Positions 9,514 to 24,400 of a stretch of DNA of 64,000 bases are shown here, piece by piece. Source of the DNA: Brachypodius melanocephalos. Its lineage: Eukaryota; Chordata; Aves; Passeriformes; Pycnonotidae. Position numbers and translations under genes: made by a program. Position 1 is the first letter of the stretch. Each line of letters begins with the position of its first letter. The stretch spans positions 7,470,258 to 7,534,257 of the forward strand of contig VZSR01003798.1 of the NCBI GenBank assembly GCA_013398615.1. The letters run 5' to 3'. The notes beneath the pieces were generated by a model. It worked only from the letters and a program-made list of their open reading frames with translations. It made no database searches and was not told where the DNA came from.

Positions 9514-12500
9514 ACTCCTAAATATCAAAGTCATAGTCTGAAACTTCTGAGCATTTTCTTTTCTATGTGATTAAACCCACATCTGTTCATTGGGTAGAAC
9601 AGAGGAAGAGCCATGTTTTTCTGTCTTAGTATTTAAGACAACAAAAGACCAAATGTTCTTCTTTGATTCACTTTCATGACTGTACTGTAGTACACAGAAA
9701 TGTCTGGCTGCATCAACAGTGGTGTTTTGGGCACTGAGTGTCCTTTGATTACAGGCCCAGCACTTTGCAGACTCTTGTTTTGGGGGGAAAAAGAAAAATA
9801 CGGTGAAGGACCATGTTAGTACATTATATTGTTCCGTATTAGATTGGGTTTTGTTAAAACAAGAAAACTTCAATCAGAATTATGTGCCAATTCTTTATAA
9901 GATCCCACTCATATGGCAAACGAATTGCATTAATTACCTCTTGTTTTCTGTACTGTGTCATTATAGAAGAGAGAGCACATGCTGCACCTGTGAATGAAAT
10001 AATTCACTCACATCTTTGTAGTCTTTGCTGTATTTTTCCCCTTTCCTTTGAAAATAATGGTGGTCTGTAAAAGACTTTCCTCAGATGACAAATACACTTT
10101 GCAAATGTACAGTGGTGATCAGAAAGAAGCTTGAGTAAAACAGACCTCTAAAATCTAATAAATCTATCTGATAGAAACATTATAAAAAAACAGCCAAGGT
10201 ACTTTTTAAAAGCTTTCCCCAAAGGTATTATCTTAGCCATAGTTTTACCTGGGTTGCTGTTACAGTCATTTACTGTTACTGTGGACATCTCCTCCCCATG
10301 AAATAATTTTAGAAGGTGGATGGGTTTCACTTATGGAAGATGCAGTTGCTCACTGGGTTTGGATCCTTTTTAAGACTGATCTCTGAGATGTTGCAGGTTC
10401 TTCCTTGTGAGACTGAGGTGATCTGGAGTTTCCATGAATCACTGATGTCCAAGGAAAATCACTCCTGTCAAGAGAATAGAGCATAAAGAATGTTCACAGT
10501 ACAGCTGTAGGAAAATGCTGTAAGATGGACACTTCTCTTTCAATAACTCTGAACTAGCCCCTCTACCTCAGGACTACTAATTCCAAAATTTAAAGAATTT
10601 CAGCTGCCAAAAAAATTTATAACCTATGTGATTCACGAAAGCCTTCCTTCATATTTTTTCTCTTTTCAAAGTCTGTTTATCAAAAATAACAGGTTAAATA
10701 TTGGGGAGTTTATGCCAAAAAATAGCAGGTTTTTTCTGTCAATGAGGAAAAAGCAAACTGCTTTAGTTTCCAGAAGTGGGCTGCAAAATGTTACTCATTA
10801 AGATGTTCTGTAACTAAGTTGCTCTACTTCTTACATCATTCTAAAATATATTTTTAATGTTGATTTGCATTGACGTTCTACAGTTTTATTTTAGAAAAGT
10901 GCTGAGCTTTTTATGTGCTTCAGTGATAGCAACTATATAAATTTCTTCTCAGAATCAAATAATCCTGGTTAGTGACAGAGTGAAATGATATTAAGTTTAT
11001 TTCTAAGGCAAAATGCTAGCACTGTGCTGAAGTCTGATGATAATTTCAACTTAGTACTTTTAAATGCTGCTGTATTTGTAGTAGTGTTTGAGGACCCTTG
11101 TGAGCCTGAAACATAAAATTTTCAAACTGTTTAATTTCACCACTCCAGAAAGTACAGAATTCTCAGACCATTTTTGGGGAGGAATTATAGCCCTTTAGAA
11201 TGTGCCTAGCAAAATATTCCTAGTTATGTCTAGTTTGCAGAGTGAGTCCTACCTGCAGATATGAAACTGGGATGTACAGGTTTAACATGTTCTTAGAGAG
11301 GTTGTTGCAATGTTAGTGAAGAACTGCATTACCTGAGGTTTGGGTATTTTGACTTTTAAAAGAAACACACAATTTTTTATTATTTTTAAGCAACTTTTAA
11401 ATTAGTTTTTTTGAGATGAAAGCCCCAGAAGTGTTTTATTAAATATCTCACCCCTCTTTAGTTCTTGTCAAATAGTTCCATTGCTTATCTATTTATTTAA
11501 TTATTTTTAAAATACACAGCACAGTACCCTGTGCAAATATATGAAACATTGATGTTGGCAGCAAATCAGTTTCTGTTTTCACTAGGGGCAGAGTTTATAC
11601 CATGATTCTCTTCACTGGATAAATTCTTTGTGTCTAACACCTCCAGACAGACAGCAGATCTACCAAATCACTACTAAATACTCATTAAATACTAAGTAAT
11701 TATTAAATTGCAAAAAATCTGCATCAGACCTAGGAGCTAGTTCAGAACTTCTGCTTATAACCAGGGACCTATATGGAAATCTATTTGGTAATAAGGTAAA
11801 TGCTTGTCATCATTGTGCCCTGCCAATGATTTTGGGTCTCTACATGTTAGGACTGAGAAAGAAGGTGGGAAGTTGTTTGGTCAAACAGTACAGCTCAGTT
11901 CTCAGGGAATGAAAAAGCCCTTGCAGAGTTAGCTAGGATGAGCTGATAAACAGGGAGCTGTAGCTTGCTGATAACTCGGGGATTTGTAGAGCACATGGAG
12001 TCACAGGAACTGTTAAGGGCAGTTGGGCCAAGTCTGGTCACAGTGAACTTTTCTTCTTCAGCAGAACAAAAGCTGTATTGTCTATCCCAGGCTGTCATGT
12101 ATCTTCACCTTTCAGGACTGCCCCTTTTCTAGAAGCACAGATAAAAAACAATGCACCTGTTTCCCATGAGATATGTCCCAACAGATACCACTTTTTTGTG
12201 GCTGTCTTGGTCCTAAGGATGGCACTATGTAATACAGTCCAGTGATGCTTTACTTTTTTCTTGCTTTTTACACTATCACTCATGTATTCCTTTGTGTACA
12301 CCATCAGACTAGAAGCCATAATTCACCTCTGTTTCTATTTCTTCTCTAATGCTTCCAAAGATCTCTTGTACTGACTTACAAAAACAGCTGGACCTGCAAC
12401 ACCACTCCATTTTAAGCTCTGAATTATATTAGCCATTACATTGGTTCCACACACTGCTTGGATGGAGACATCAGTTAAAATTCCCAACACGGCCAGGAAT

Positions 12501-15413
12501 TCCAGCTTTGTGTAAGTGGTGGTGACTTTCTAATTTTTAACAACGTTACACTAAAAAAGAGGATTTTTTCCCAGATCAGTTTTCCAAGGGGAAAAATGGA
12601 AATACTGTTTGAGGATGACCTTCCACCCCAGTGATCTGGGGGTGACGTTGGCTGACGTCTGTTGTGGCTCAGCTTCCCTGCCGTGGTTTTGCAGTAGTTG
12701 AGTGCTTTGTTGTCTCTACTAAATAGAAAGACTTCTGAACTCACTGAACAGTTTGTGAGCAGTTTGGGAAACGGCAGGAGGATTTTTGAATGCAACTGCA
12801 GAACAAAGTATTCCTCAAGTTTACCTGAAACAAACATGGGTCCTATTTGAGCAGATTAGAATGCACTGATTCTAACAATTTCTTCAATCTGAAGTGCTAT
12901 TCCTGACCCCAAGAGCCTGAGAAAGAGAGAAGGAGAGATAAAAAAAGAAGGGGATTACTTTGCAGCACTCCAGCATGGGAGCAGGATGTTTTGATTGTCT
13001 CCAAAAGAGAGGCAGTGCTGTAATTCTGTTTCGTTTTCATCCGCAGAACTTGAAAAGATTTTTCCTAGAAATGTGTAATGGGACTGTCAGAAAACAGACC
13101 CCTCCCCTTCCCAGTAGTTTCCTGCTGAAGTCATTTAAGGCCTCTCACAGCTTTCATCTGTGTAGGCACTGAGAGCTCATGGGCCAAGATTTTCATTTTT
13201 TTTGAAGGGAATACTAGCAAAACTGAAGCACTTTTTAAAAAGTCGTTAGGAACAAAAGTTGGAAGTTTCTCTGCATGTGAAGCTGGCTCTCCACTTAATC
13301 AGTTTCTCATTTCCGTTCTGTTTCCGCCAGTCCCAGTGAAGTGGCTGTAGGTGTTTTTCTTGTTTTAGGTGTTGCTAAAAGCATGTATGTGAGCTGCCCA
13401 AAGGGGCGGAGAGGGAAGTTGTTCCTTCACTTCTGGGACTGTCTGTTCAGTGCTTTACACAGGAGGTGACTTGGAAAGGCTTGTGAATTCCATTTACTGT
13501 GCACTCAGACCTGATGATCGCAGTAGGCTGAGCACACAAAACCTGCTCTGCAGGCAACAGCCCTTATGCAGTAGCTATTTAGAAAAAACAAAAATCCCTT
13601 TGTGGAACTGGCAGATAGCCTGCATTTGCAAAGATGGGAATTTTTGTTGGTTATATATACACTATGTTTAACACAATGATCAAGGCAATGTGCTCTTAGA
13701 AGAAACCATTAGTACTCTGAATAAATGGATGCTACTCAGCATGCATTTTCTGGTTGGACTGAATTCAAGCCTCCCATTCTGAAAAGGATAGCTTTTTTGG
13801 ATCGCATTCACTTGTCTCTCAGACAAATCTGTAGTGTGGATTTATTCCTTGGATGAATGATACACATTTCATCCGGTTTCTTTCAAGTTGAACTCTCCCT
13901 GGCACAAGAATGATAAATGTTTTTTTCTTTTGCCTTCTGTTTAGAAGAACATGTTGTATTGTGAAAGATGAACTTCATTCCCAAGAGAGATGCATTCAGA
14001 GGTGGATTTAGTGGTACATGTTTGTAATGCTACAGTAGTGCCATAGGCACCTCATCAGACAGACATACATCAGAGCAGTCTTGAGCCTTAGTCACAGTGC
14101 ATGTACCAGCTCTTCTGTAAAGCTTTAATTGGAAGTAATGTGTCCTTAAAGCCTAGAGGAGCCTCCTCTCTAGTGAGTGCATTTCCCTATTTTGTTTTAC
14201 TATTAGTCTTTGGGGATAGTATGGCATACAAGTATAATATACAAGTATTTCAGCCTTGGAGAATGAAGAGCTTCCCGATGTTAGCTGGCTATTATAAATT
14301 ACATATGCATTGAAGAGAAGAAAATGCTTGTATTCAAGTCAGCCACCAGCATGCTGTGAATGCAATCCATTGCATTCATATGATATTTAAAGTGTATGTT
14401 AGCATTTGCCATGAAACTGTGCATACCTAATATGTAGTTTTTGGGGCTTCCCTTGATCCAGTAGATAAAGAAGCTTCGTGAGTTGAGTACAGCCTAAAGA
14501 ATAAATTTACTGCTTTGAATTAAACTTCTGATCAGATCCCAAGATGACATTTGGGACTGCTGAACTAATCAGTACATTTGAAGAAAAACTGAAGTTCACT
14601 CCCAGCATCTGACCCTTATCCTGAGTGCTGGCAAACCCTGACCATTACCTGTCCCTGTCACCTCCCCACATCCCATCTGTCCTTGTGATGAGACCATAAG
14701 TTTGAGGCCAGCCAGACAAGATGTTCTGTGGCCTTTTTGATAAGGGCTGATGTGGCCTGAAGTGAGAACATGGCACTTTTAGACAGTCTGGATTCAGGTT
14801 GTCTGCAAGGGCCACCTGGAAAGGAGAAGTTAGGTTGTGGCTCAAGACCTGATTCTAGGAGTGGCCATCTCAGGTACAATTTAAGCAAACCTGCTTAATT
14901 TGCTATTTGTGCTGAAAGCTTACTCAGCCTTTCCCAAGGCTTTAGATCTTTACCTGCTTGTTAAGGTATTTTTGTTTGTCTGTCTTATTACTGGAATTAC
15001 TCTGGTTGCTTAACTACAGTGTTGGCAAAAGTTCTTGTCATACTGAAAACAAGATTTGAACTGAATCCAAAGACTGTGGAGTTGGTGCAGCTGTATGATG
15101 GGGAGGAGCTGGCACATGTTAAGATTTGAAACTATTAACAATATATTCAAGGAAATGGCATCTGAAATGTCTTTATTTCAGGGGGTAACTGAAAATTTTC
15201 ACCAAGTGCAGCTTATGATTTTTATTATAACTTCTTCTATCAAGAGGCTAAGACTAGCCAACCCTACTTTTGTGAGTTAGCAATGGTAATTAGAGATGCC
15301 TGGTCTACTTTACTGTGATGTATGCATATACTGGTAAAGATTGATAACAAGAAAGAAGCCACTCTGCCAAAATGCCTGTCTGCTGTTTGGCCCCTTTTGT
15401 AAGGAATGGCGCC

Positions 15414-15465
15414 AGTCACCACAAGTCACCAGGGGTGACCTAATGACCAGTCACTACTAGTCACC
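15414..15465. promoter_or_regulatory. AGTCACC word cluster with a DR2-like nuclear receptor site
   Basis: AGTCACC occurs at 15414 and 15424, and AGTCACT/AGTCACC at 15449 and 15459, each pair spaced 10 bp. Between the pairs lies TGACCT-AA-TGACCA (15436-15449), which on the minus strand reads TGGTCA-TT-AGGTCA, a direct repeat of the RGGTCA half-site with 2-bp spacing (DR2, the type bound by RAR/RXR). GTCACC at 15425-15430 and GGTGAC at 15434-15439 also form an inverted pair. Regulatory function is inferred from motif knowledge only; there is no gene nearby. Confidence 0.3.
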
Positions 15466-18400
15466 ACCTAATCTCAGGGCAGCAGCATTTTTATACAGAA
15501 TTCCTTTCTGTGAAAGCCCTTCTAAGAACCAGCAGAACAGCTGGCTCAGTAACTGAGGCATACAATGCACAGGGGTGACAAAAAACTGTACAAGCAGTGT
15601 AAGCTTTCCTTGTGAAGAATAGAACAGTCAGAGTTGCTGGCAGAAAGTGATAAGAGTGTCAGTGGCTGCCTAGGTTAGGGAAGGATTGGGTGTGTTCAGT
15701 AGGGGGGAGTAGTGTTTGTTTAGGTTTTTTCTCCTGGGACTACTTTAGTATTTCAAGCACGTTTGGGAACTTTCTTTTCCCCCAGTGGTCTAAGATGTGA
15801 ACTGGACAGTGTGTACAGATCTGAGAGAATAACACTTAGCAGGACTTCAGAAAAAGCAGTTGCATATCCTATAATGGCAGCTTTGTTTCTGGGTGCCTGT
15901 GTAGACTCAGTTTTTGTTTGCTGACTTTCTTTTCAGCTTAAAATACACAAGAAGATGCCTGTTGGAGCTGAAAAAACCTGAAGATTGACAAAACTGTGGA
16001 ATAAAATGGAGCTGAAGCCAGCCCTGTCTGGGGAGTCCCTATGTGTGCTGTATCAGAGGGAACAGCTGGGGTCTGCTACTGACACCATTATGAAACCCAC
16101 ATTACTTTCCACCTGACTATATGTTTAGTGTGCCTGCCTGTCCAGCAAAATGGAGAGCTGATGCTTGTCTCCTTTTTACTCAGTGTCTGTGGGAAGGTCA
16201 TTTAGAGCAGCATTGCCTGAGTCACTTTGTCACAAGGCCATTCAAAAGACATTTGCTCCTCCAAGATGAGGAGCAGACACAAAGGGACATACTTGTGCAA
16301 GTTGCTGTTCAGAGATCATGAAACATAAAAACACATAGTTCTGAAGGAAAAGGCCAAGACCCTGAAAAAAACTGGCCAGGGTAGTGGAAATTGTTAAAAG
16401 AATGATTGGGAGCAGCCACAACCTTTGCCAAAATCATTACATTCGTCAAGCTGAAAAATGAGCCTGGTGGTAGCAGTACATCCAGATGGCCAAGGAATCC
16501 AAGGAATATTGGTAATCTATTGATTTGCCTGGCTGGAATCTTGTCCATACACCAGCTCAGGGGGACACTCCAACCCCAGGCACTGAGCTGCTCTCAGTCT
16601 CTGAGCTTGGGCTCCTCAGCAGTCAGAGAGTGGCAGACCTGGGATGGTGATGTTCACTTGGCTTGTACAGAGCCACTCCAGACCCTGTATTGAGTGCCTG
16701 GAACTGTACTGTGTGTGCTGCCAGAGGGGCTGGGTGCATGCCAGCAACGGGGGACCCCAGAAGGTCTCTGGAAACTGATGCAGGCTTGTGCAGCTCTCCC
16801 TGCAGCACAACATGATTGCTGTAACATGGGAAGGGAGCTTTGCTCTACACATGCTGAGTGGCCTTATTGCTCAAGTGTCCTAACGAACATAATTAGATTA
16901 AACTAAGAGGAATTGGGCCTAATCTTGTCTCTATCTTAGATTCTGCCACTCCTTTTCAGACCCAGAGAAAGGACTTCGAGCCTGAAAATCTTACTGTTAT
17001 TTCCAATTATATTACCTGGCCTAAAAAAAGATTTTTTTGTTTATGTTCTTTTTCTGCAAACTCTGTTCCATTTTTCCTACAATACAATTAATTGTTAGTT
17101 CCATCCTGGAATGATTGACATGTTTGTAAATTGGAATGAAAGGATCTGATCTGAACTGTTAAATAAATTTCTTTTTTTAAAAAAAAGCAAAGCTATGCAT
17201 TAGCGTAAGAAAGCTGTCATTAAAGGGGCAGTGTTTCTTAAAACAATTAAAAGTCAAATATTATGGTTACTATAATATTAAGTCATTCTCCCCACAATTC
17301 ACCTGTCCTCTTTCCCCATAAAGCATCTACTTTATTTTTAGACAAAACTGTGGCTATTACTGTCTACCTCATTTTAAAAAAGTGGAGCCAATAGACAGTG
17401 GCATTACAACAAAACTGACTTTTTGGGGGTTTTTGTTTGTAACCTTTTCTTTTATACTTATATTACATTATGATTTATTTTTTACACTGACCAGCATCCT
17501 CATATACAACTGCAAAGACTTGATGTGGTAACAGTGAACACTAGAATAATTGAAATTATCCCAGATGTCCCCTTGCAATACCTCAGCACACCGGCACACT
17601 ATTTGTGTCTCCTGCATTAGCAAAGTAAAGGTGCCAGGGACAGGGACATCTTCTCACTTCTCCTATTTAAGTAAACATTTAAAAGACAAAAAAAACACCC
17701 CTCCTTTCCAGTATGGAACTGAAATGTGCTACAGAATGATTCACATCAAATAAATAAATGCTTTTCAGTTGCAATCATTCCCTATTGAGTTGAAGTGGTA
17801 TTATGCTGTTTTAATCTCATCAGTTCCAGAAAGCATGCACAAATGAAAAGTGATTTTAACACTGTAGGAGGGGGAGTAGCAGCTTGTGCAGAGCATCCAG
17901 CCAAAGGAAGAGGAATAATTTTACAATGACTGACCTCAATTCTATGCCAATTTACAAATTCCACTACAATTATTTTCATTATAATTTCTCCACTTCATTC
18001 CTGAAAAATTAACCCTGCATGGTAACCCATCATTCTTTAACCTGAGTTTCCACACTTTCTGCCACAGAAGAATTTAAAACACTTATAAAACACTTCCTCA
18101 GTTTCATCTGATTACCACTCCTATCCACCTTCACAGGGAAATTCAACTTTTTCGACCATCTGCAACAACAATCAACCTTAGAGGGTATCAACGAACACAG
18201 GCAACAACCTTTTGAAATGGTCCTTTTGGGCTGAAATGCACACATAGGAACACTCCCTGCCTAATGCTGAAACACAACCACCTCTTTGGTGAGCAGCATA
18301 AGTAATACGACAGCTTGTAGAAACACTAAATAATCATCTACTTACCTTGGAGCAAAAATGGAAGCGGTGGGAATGTATAACATTTGTATCAGCGTTTGTT

Positions 18401-21400
18401 GGGGAAACATTTCTCTTGTGATATAGAAACCTTATTGACTGCAAGCATCCAGAAATTCCATAGTGCAGTACCTAAAGGTGGTAAATTCAGCACAAATGAC
18501 TTCAGTACTCTTGTATCTTGTTGATAGTACCTGTGCACTTTTGGAAAGATATCTTCTTACAAACACCAGACTTCTTTGGGAATTTTTTTCATTTGTATAA
18601 TAGGAAGCTCCAGTCCTGCAAAAATACAATATTCTGATGAAATTATAGTTGGAGATGGTGCAATCAAGAGTCATGACACTAATTTGTCATGTAGAGCTAA
18701 ATGTTCTGCTTGAATGAATCTCCTTCTTTAGACTCAGTTCTGTACTGCAAACACTTGGTTTGAGGACTGAATTTGTTCTTTCCTTTAGTACTTCAGTACT
18801 CCCAGAGAGCTGAGGTCTGATGCTCCTCTTCACATGGAATAGCATCTAATTTCCCAAGGTGTGTATTGACCTGAACAGGATCATTTGGTATTAGACATAC
18901 CATGGAGATGTTACAGATAGCATTTCTGAGGTTTGTCTATGCTGAAAAACAGTTCTGCCAAGGACTTTGCTCATTAAAACAGCAGTGAAAAGCAAATCCT
19001 GGTGACACATCAGTGCATTTAATTTTTTCCCAGTATGCTTAAATAACAGCAAAAAATATGTAGTTGATTTTACTTTGCTATTGGTAATAACACAAAGGTG
19101 TATTTCTAGCACCACTTAAAGTTCAGTTTTTCATTGGGTTTGGAATGTCTTTAGCACAGAAAAACAAACAAAAAAATCTCTATTTTCCCAGTGGTGCTCA
19201 TTACAGATGCAGACTTGTCAAATTGCCACTACACTGCAGAAAGGTACACAAAATTTTAACAATTTGGCAAGCAGAATATACAATTCGTATAGTTAAGAAC
19301 AGAGAGTAGGCACCAAATAAATGGGAATATCTTGTTGGCTTAAGGGCTTGTTATTACAAGAACATTGTCTTGAAATATTATTCATAGATACTGCCAGGTT
19401 ATCTGAATTCAGTCCTACCACCATAGCTGCCTTCTTGTTGGAAAAAGTACATACTAAGCCAGTGTAGTTAACTAAATTTTTTTGTTGTTAATTTGAAAAC
19501 TGCACAGAACTAATTGCAATTGTAAAATTTCAGAACAAACTATTTAATTCTGTAATTAAAAAAAATAAAAGAAAATTAGCAATGTTGAAAAGTCTAAACA
19601 GATCCATTTTGATAGATTTTGGTAGTAGCCAACTGCTCACTAGTAAATATGCTCCACCTCTCTACTAGGAAGCAGCAGATGAATTCTTGCAATTCTCTTT
19701 GTAACTCTGATCCAAGTCCTTCTGAAGCCAGTAGAATGATTTATATTCAAACAGCTTATTAGATCTTCATTTTACGTGTTTGTCTCACTGAGATGAGTGC
19801 TTATTTCATCTTGGTATTTCAGGGCTTCCAAACTCAACTCTACAGTTTGTCAAGAGCTGGTTTTGCTTTTGAAACTGAGATAGTATATTAAGAGAGCAAC
19901 AGGGATTTCTTACTGGTCCATGGCAAGATACCAAACTGTGTCAATGCTAAGAATATAATTTCAATATATTTTGAGGAAAAAGTAATACTGACCACACAAA
20001 ATGTCCTTAGGTGACACCCATAATGAAGAAGTCACTTTTGATAGGCAGTTCTTGTTCTTGCAGGTGTACTCTCACAAGGCTGAGAAAGTCTTTATTTTTG
20101 GGGGTTTCCATGGTAATGCTGGCAGTCCTAAATGGAAACAAAAATATTTAAAAGGAGATGTTAAAAAACCCCATGATTCCAATGTGACTCAAGTTTGTAT
20201 TTTTCTAAGAGTAGAAAACAGAAATGTTTTATATGGGTTTAAAAATTCTATACAAATTAAATTTTTTAAAAAATCAGACACAGTTTTTACAAACTGTTTT
20301 GGGTTTGGCATCATAAAAGACTCTTCAGATGCAGCCTTTTAAGAATCTGCAAAAAACAAAGTGACTCTTCATGTTTTTTTCTGAACCAGGCAGCCATTTT
20401 CTACAACCTGAATTTCCATACAATCAAAACAATCTTTGCAAAAGTGAAAATGCTTGCTCCAGAAGCACATAACACAGAAGCCCAAGCAGATTTCATAGAT
20501 TTTTTAAAAATAGCCTTTAGGCACTTTGAATGATTGAAGTGAAACTTAGGGTGCCATCTTAAAAAGAAGCCTGCAACATTAGAGAGATTTTTTAGATTTA
20601 CTTTTTGCTGCTGACAGTGGAACCCTGTGTATGCCAGGGCAGAGCTCAGCGAGTGCTCCCTGCCATCCTCTGCCATCCTGCAGCCCCTGGGATGTTCCTG
20701 GAGGAAAGCTTTGGAGCTAGAACCAATTCTGCACTGTCCCCTTGAGAACAGAGCTGGAGTGACAGACAACAGAGAGAGCACCTGGGAGAGCGGTCCTGGC
20801 ACGGCATCAGCAAGCCTGGGAAGGTGGCACAGACCCCCAAAGACCTCAAAGGGGACAAGGGACATCTCCTCCTCTCTGCCCTCACAGCAGGTTGGGTAGG
20901 ACCGTGTTGTGTGAGCCTTTGCCTGTGTTCTCTTTTCCTGGAAGGTGCACACTCAGCTGGCCCAGCACTCAGGCAGTGCAGGGACCTGCTGGCACTGCTA
21001 TTTATACACCCTGCTTGAAAAAGAACACTTGAAAGTGCCTCTGTTTTAAGGTCCTAGTTGTTAAAAAACCCAAACCAAACAATTCCACATCTGTGAAAAC
21101 TTCCAAAAATTGCTTTCCTCAGTGTAGAAGCCGGATATGTATTTGTTGAATCAGGCTCTTAATTAGGTAGGACACAAAGGGCTTTCTCCCCCTGCAATAC
21201 TTCCTGCCCAACAACAGTGTTCCCCCTGCTAACCCTGTGAACATTTCATGGGGGACATTGTTTTTGTTATTATTTATTTCCGCAAAGATTTGTTTCCACT
21301 GTAGCAATCAGCATCTCAGCCCTTTTCTTTCCCCTTCCCCCATCCCCATTTTAATTTCAGGGTTTTTTTCAGGCCACTTTTTTTCTTCCCACTTACTTGG

Positions 21401-24400
21401 TCTGGTCTTTTCATTAAAATAAGTTCTTCCAATGACCCCCAATCATTTGCCCTTCCTGTCCATTCTTGGTTATGCCAAAACTGTTAGTTCACAACAGGAA
21501 ACCAATAGCTTGTGCTATCAGGAGACATTTCCTTCACAGCACAAAATGTCTGAATAATAATTTCAAGCAAGGCTTCACCCATTTCCTGTGAATGGAGGGA
21601 AGTTTGCCTATCCCAGTCCCTCAGAGCTCTTTGTTTCCATCCCTTCGTGATGTAATGCTTTCTACACAGGGAAGATGGATCACTTTCCCTTACCAGCACT
21701 GAATTCAATGTTCTGTGTAAAGTTTTGATACAGCTCTTCAGCAATAAAACATGTAACATTTACAAATAATAAAAAGTTAAGCTTTAGTTTATACTTGTGG
21801 AGTCTCTTTCAAAAAATAAACTCAACTTTTGGTGTCTGGAAAATAGCTATAATGAAAACACAGAGGCTAAATACAGTCTGGTTTAAAAAATCTTTCACTT
21901 GCAGGCTATTTAGCACTACAATTCTAACTACTGAGTATCCTCCCAGCAGGTAGGAGAGCCCACCTGGGATCAGCTCTTTCTCAGCACCAGGATGTTCCAG
22001 GCTGAAATGTCCATTGTGGTACAGCATTTACAGAAATACTGCAGTTAGATAAACTGAATCACCAGTTCAGCACTGCTTTGTTTCATCCCTATGTAGCAAA
22101 ACAGGCATTGACCAAATAGTGAAGAGTGACTGACTTTTTAAAGTGATATATCAAAGCCTTGTAAAGGCTTTGCTAAATTGCAAAAAGGGGACTACCAAGC
22201 AATACATGTTAGCTCTTCAGTGCTGAAATATTTAGGATGCATAATTTTAGGCAACAACTATGTAAAGCTATTCTTTATCTGAAAACGTAGGCATTGAAAA
22301 TGCTGTATGGAAGCTACTTTTTCCCATTGAGCCCTACTGTGGGGCTTCTATACTTACTTTTGTTAAATGATGCAAACTGGAATCAGAATATATATTTTAC
22401 TTAATTTTCTAATTTTTTAAAACAAGCTTTATAAGTGCTTGCAATTATGATTTTTTTTAACATCATATGATTCTTTTCCACTGTTGGGGGAAGCAAGAAA
22501 GCTTAAAAGGAGAATTTGTCAAAGAATTTGAGAACCTTAAAAATAGCTCCTGTCACACTTGTTTTTACTGTGCAGTCTTAATTACAGCATTTTATGTCAC
22601 ACAAAATAATAAATTTCCCCATTATTCTGAAGACACTAAAATTTTTATTACATTTGTGTCCTCTCTGTAATCTGAAATGTTCAAGTCAACATGAAATGAT
22701 ACATCTCTTATTCTAATTCACTTGTTCCCATCAAAAGACCGAGCTGAGTCGAGTTGCTGTTTTCATCCCTCCCTTAACCAGCACTGCTGCTGCCTGTCTC
22801 AGCTGGGATGCTGCAGGAGGCAGGCACCTTCCTCCTCCCAGATTCTAGTCATGTTTGTGTTAGGTAAATAAACCAATTTAACACCTCTGCACAAGGAGCT
22901 GTGTTTAAGAACAGCAGCTTTGTGTTTCAACATCTCTTGCTTGAAAGACAGGAATGTAATTTTCTTGCTGCAGACAGGCAGAACCTTTGCATTTTGTGTT
23001 TCCCAGTATGTTTCCAAAAGTGCATTTTTCAGTTTTGGACCCAGGCAGCAGATTTCACCCACTCTGACCACCTTCATTCCTCACTTTCCCCATCAGTGAC
23101 TGTTTGTGAGACAATGTCAGTGTCTTTGTATTTGTTTCAGAGAAACTATAAAGATGAATTTTGTTTCATTTCATTTGGGGCTGAGCAAAGCATTTCCCTC
23201 TCAATGTCTCCGACTGATCAGAGAAGTGTTTCTGAAGGAAAAAAATCTCTACGATATCGTTCAGTCCTTTATCCGATTGTTCAACCTTAAACATGAACAT
23301 CTTTTTGAAAACCTCCTTTGAAGGTGATACCTCAAGATTATCACTGCATTTTACTCTTTTTCCCTTCCCAATTTTGAATCCCCTTTCATCTGGCCATTTA
23401 AGTTATGACTAAGTTACATTCAATTGTGTACTAAAACTTCAAGTGGTTGTTCATTCAGTGGTTTGTAATGCCCTTTCTCTGTTCTGGCCATCTGCCTCTG
23501 AGGCAGAATAGCAGGTGAGCTGGGGAAAAAGCAGCGCAAACACCAATGCCCAAAGACACCCAAATCTGTAAGACTGGACATGCTGAATATGTCTAACTGT
23601 GCCCAATGGCAAGTAAAGCTAATGGCAGTGTTATTCTATTGGCTACAAATGCCAAGGTATAACCATGCATATTTAAAACAACAAAAAAATCTGGCCAATC
23701 GTGAGAGAAAACTTCCTGTCAATTGCATGTTTTAATACTATGGAAGGACCTTTTATAGCAACTGTGAGAACACAATGTCCTTTTCAGCTTGTAAAACTGA
23801 AACATTTGCAAAGCACTCTGAAAAGGTCTGTGGGTAATACCTCAAACTGTCAAGAAGTGATATCTTTCTTCCTATTATTAACTTGTATAATACTGTATGT
23901 ACTTGAGTAAACTTCACTGAAATCCTGCATGAATGGGAGTGTGTGAAGAGTATTTCTGTTTTACAATGGAACAGATCACAGAACTCTGTCCATCCATCAA
24001 ATCACATGAGAAAATTACGCTTAATCCTAATTCTCTAATTGGAGAGCTGAGACTTGGCAAAACTAGGAAACTTGATAAAGACTGCACAGAGAAAGAAGCA
24101 GCTCACAGTCTGTTAGCCATTACAGGGGCTGCAACTGCACATGCCAGCTTTTGGGACACATCACACAGTGCTAATGGGCAGAAGGTCCTACAATACTCTA
24201 TATAATACATAACAAAATTGTCAGAGCTGTCTAATGTCCTCACTGCAGCTGCAATGATGCTGTCTGACATGGCTGGAGGGGAAGGGAGCAGAGGTGCTGC
24301 AGAACAACCCTGGCAGACAAGGCAATGCCAGTAGCTGGGAATGATCAAACGTCCCTGTTAAACTCACACAGCTATGAAAGGAGCTAATAGCTGACATTTT

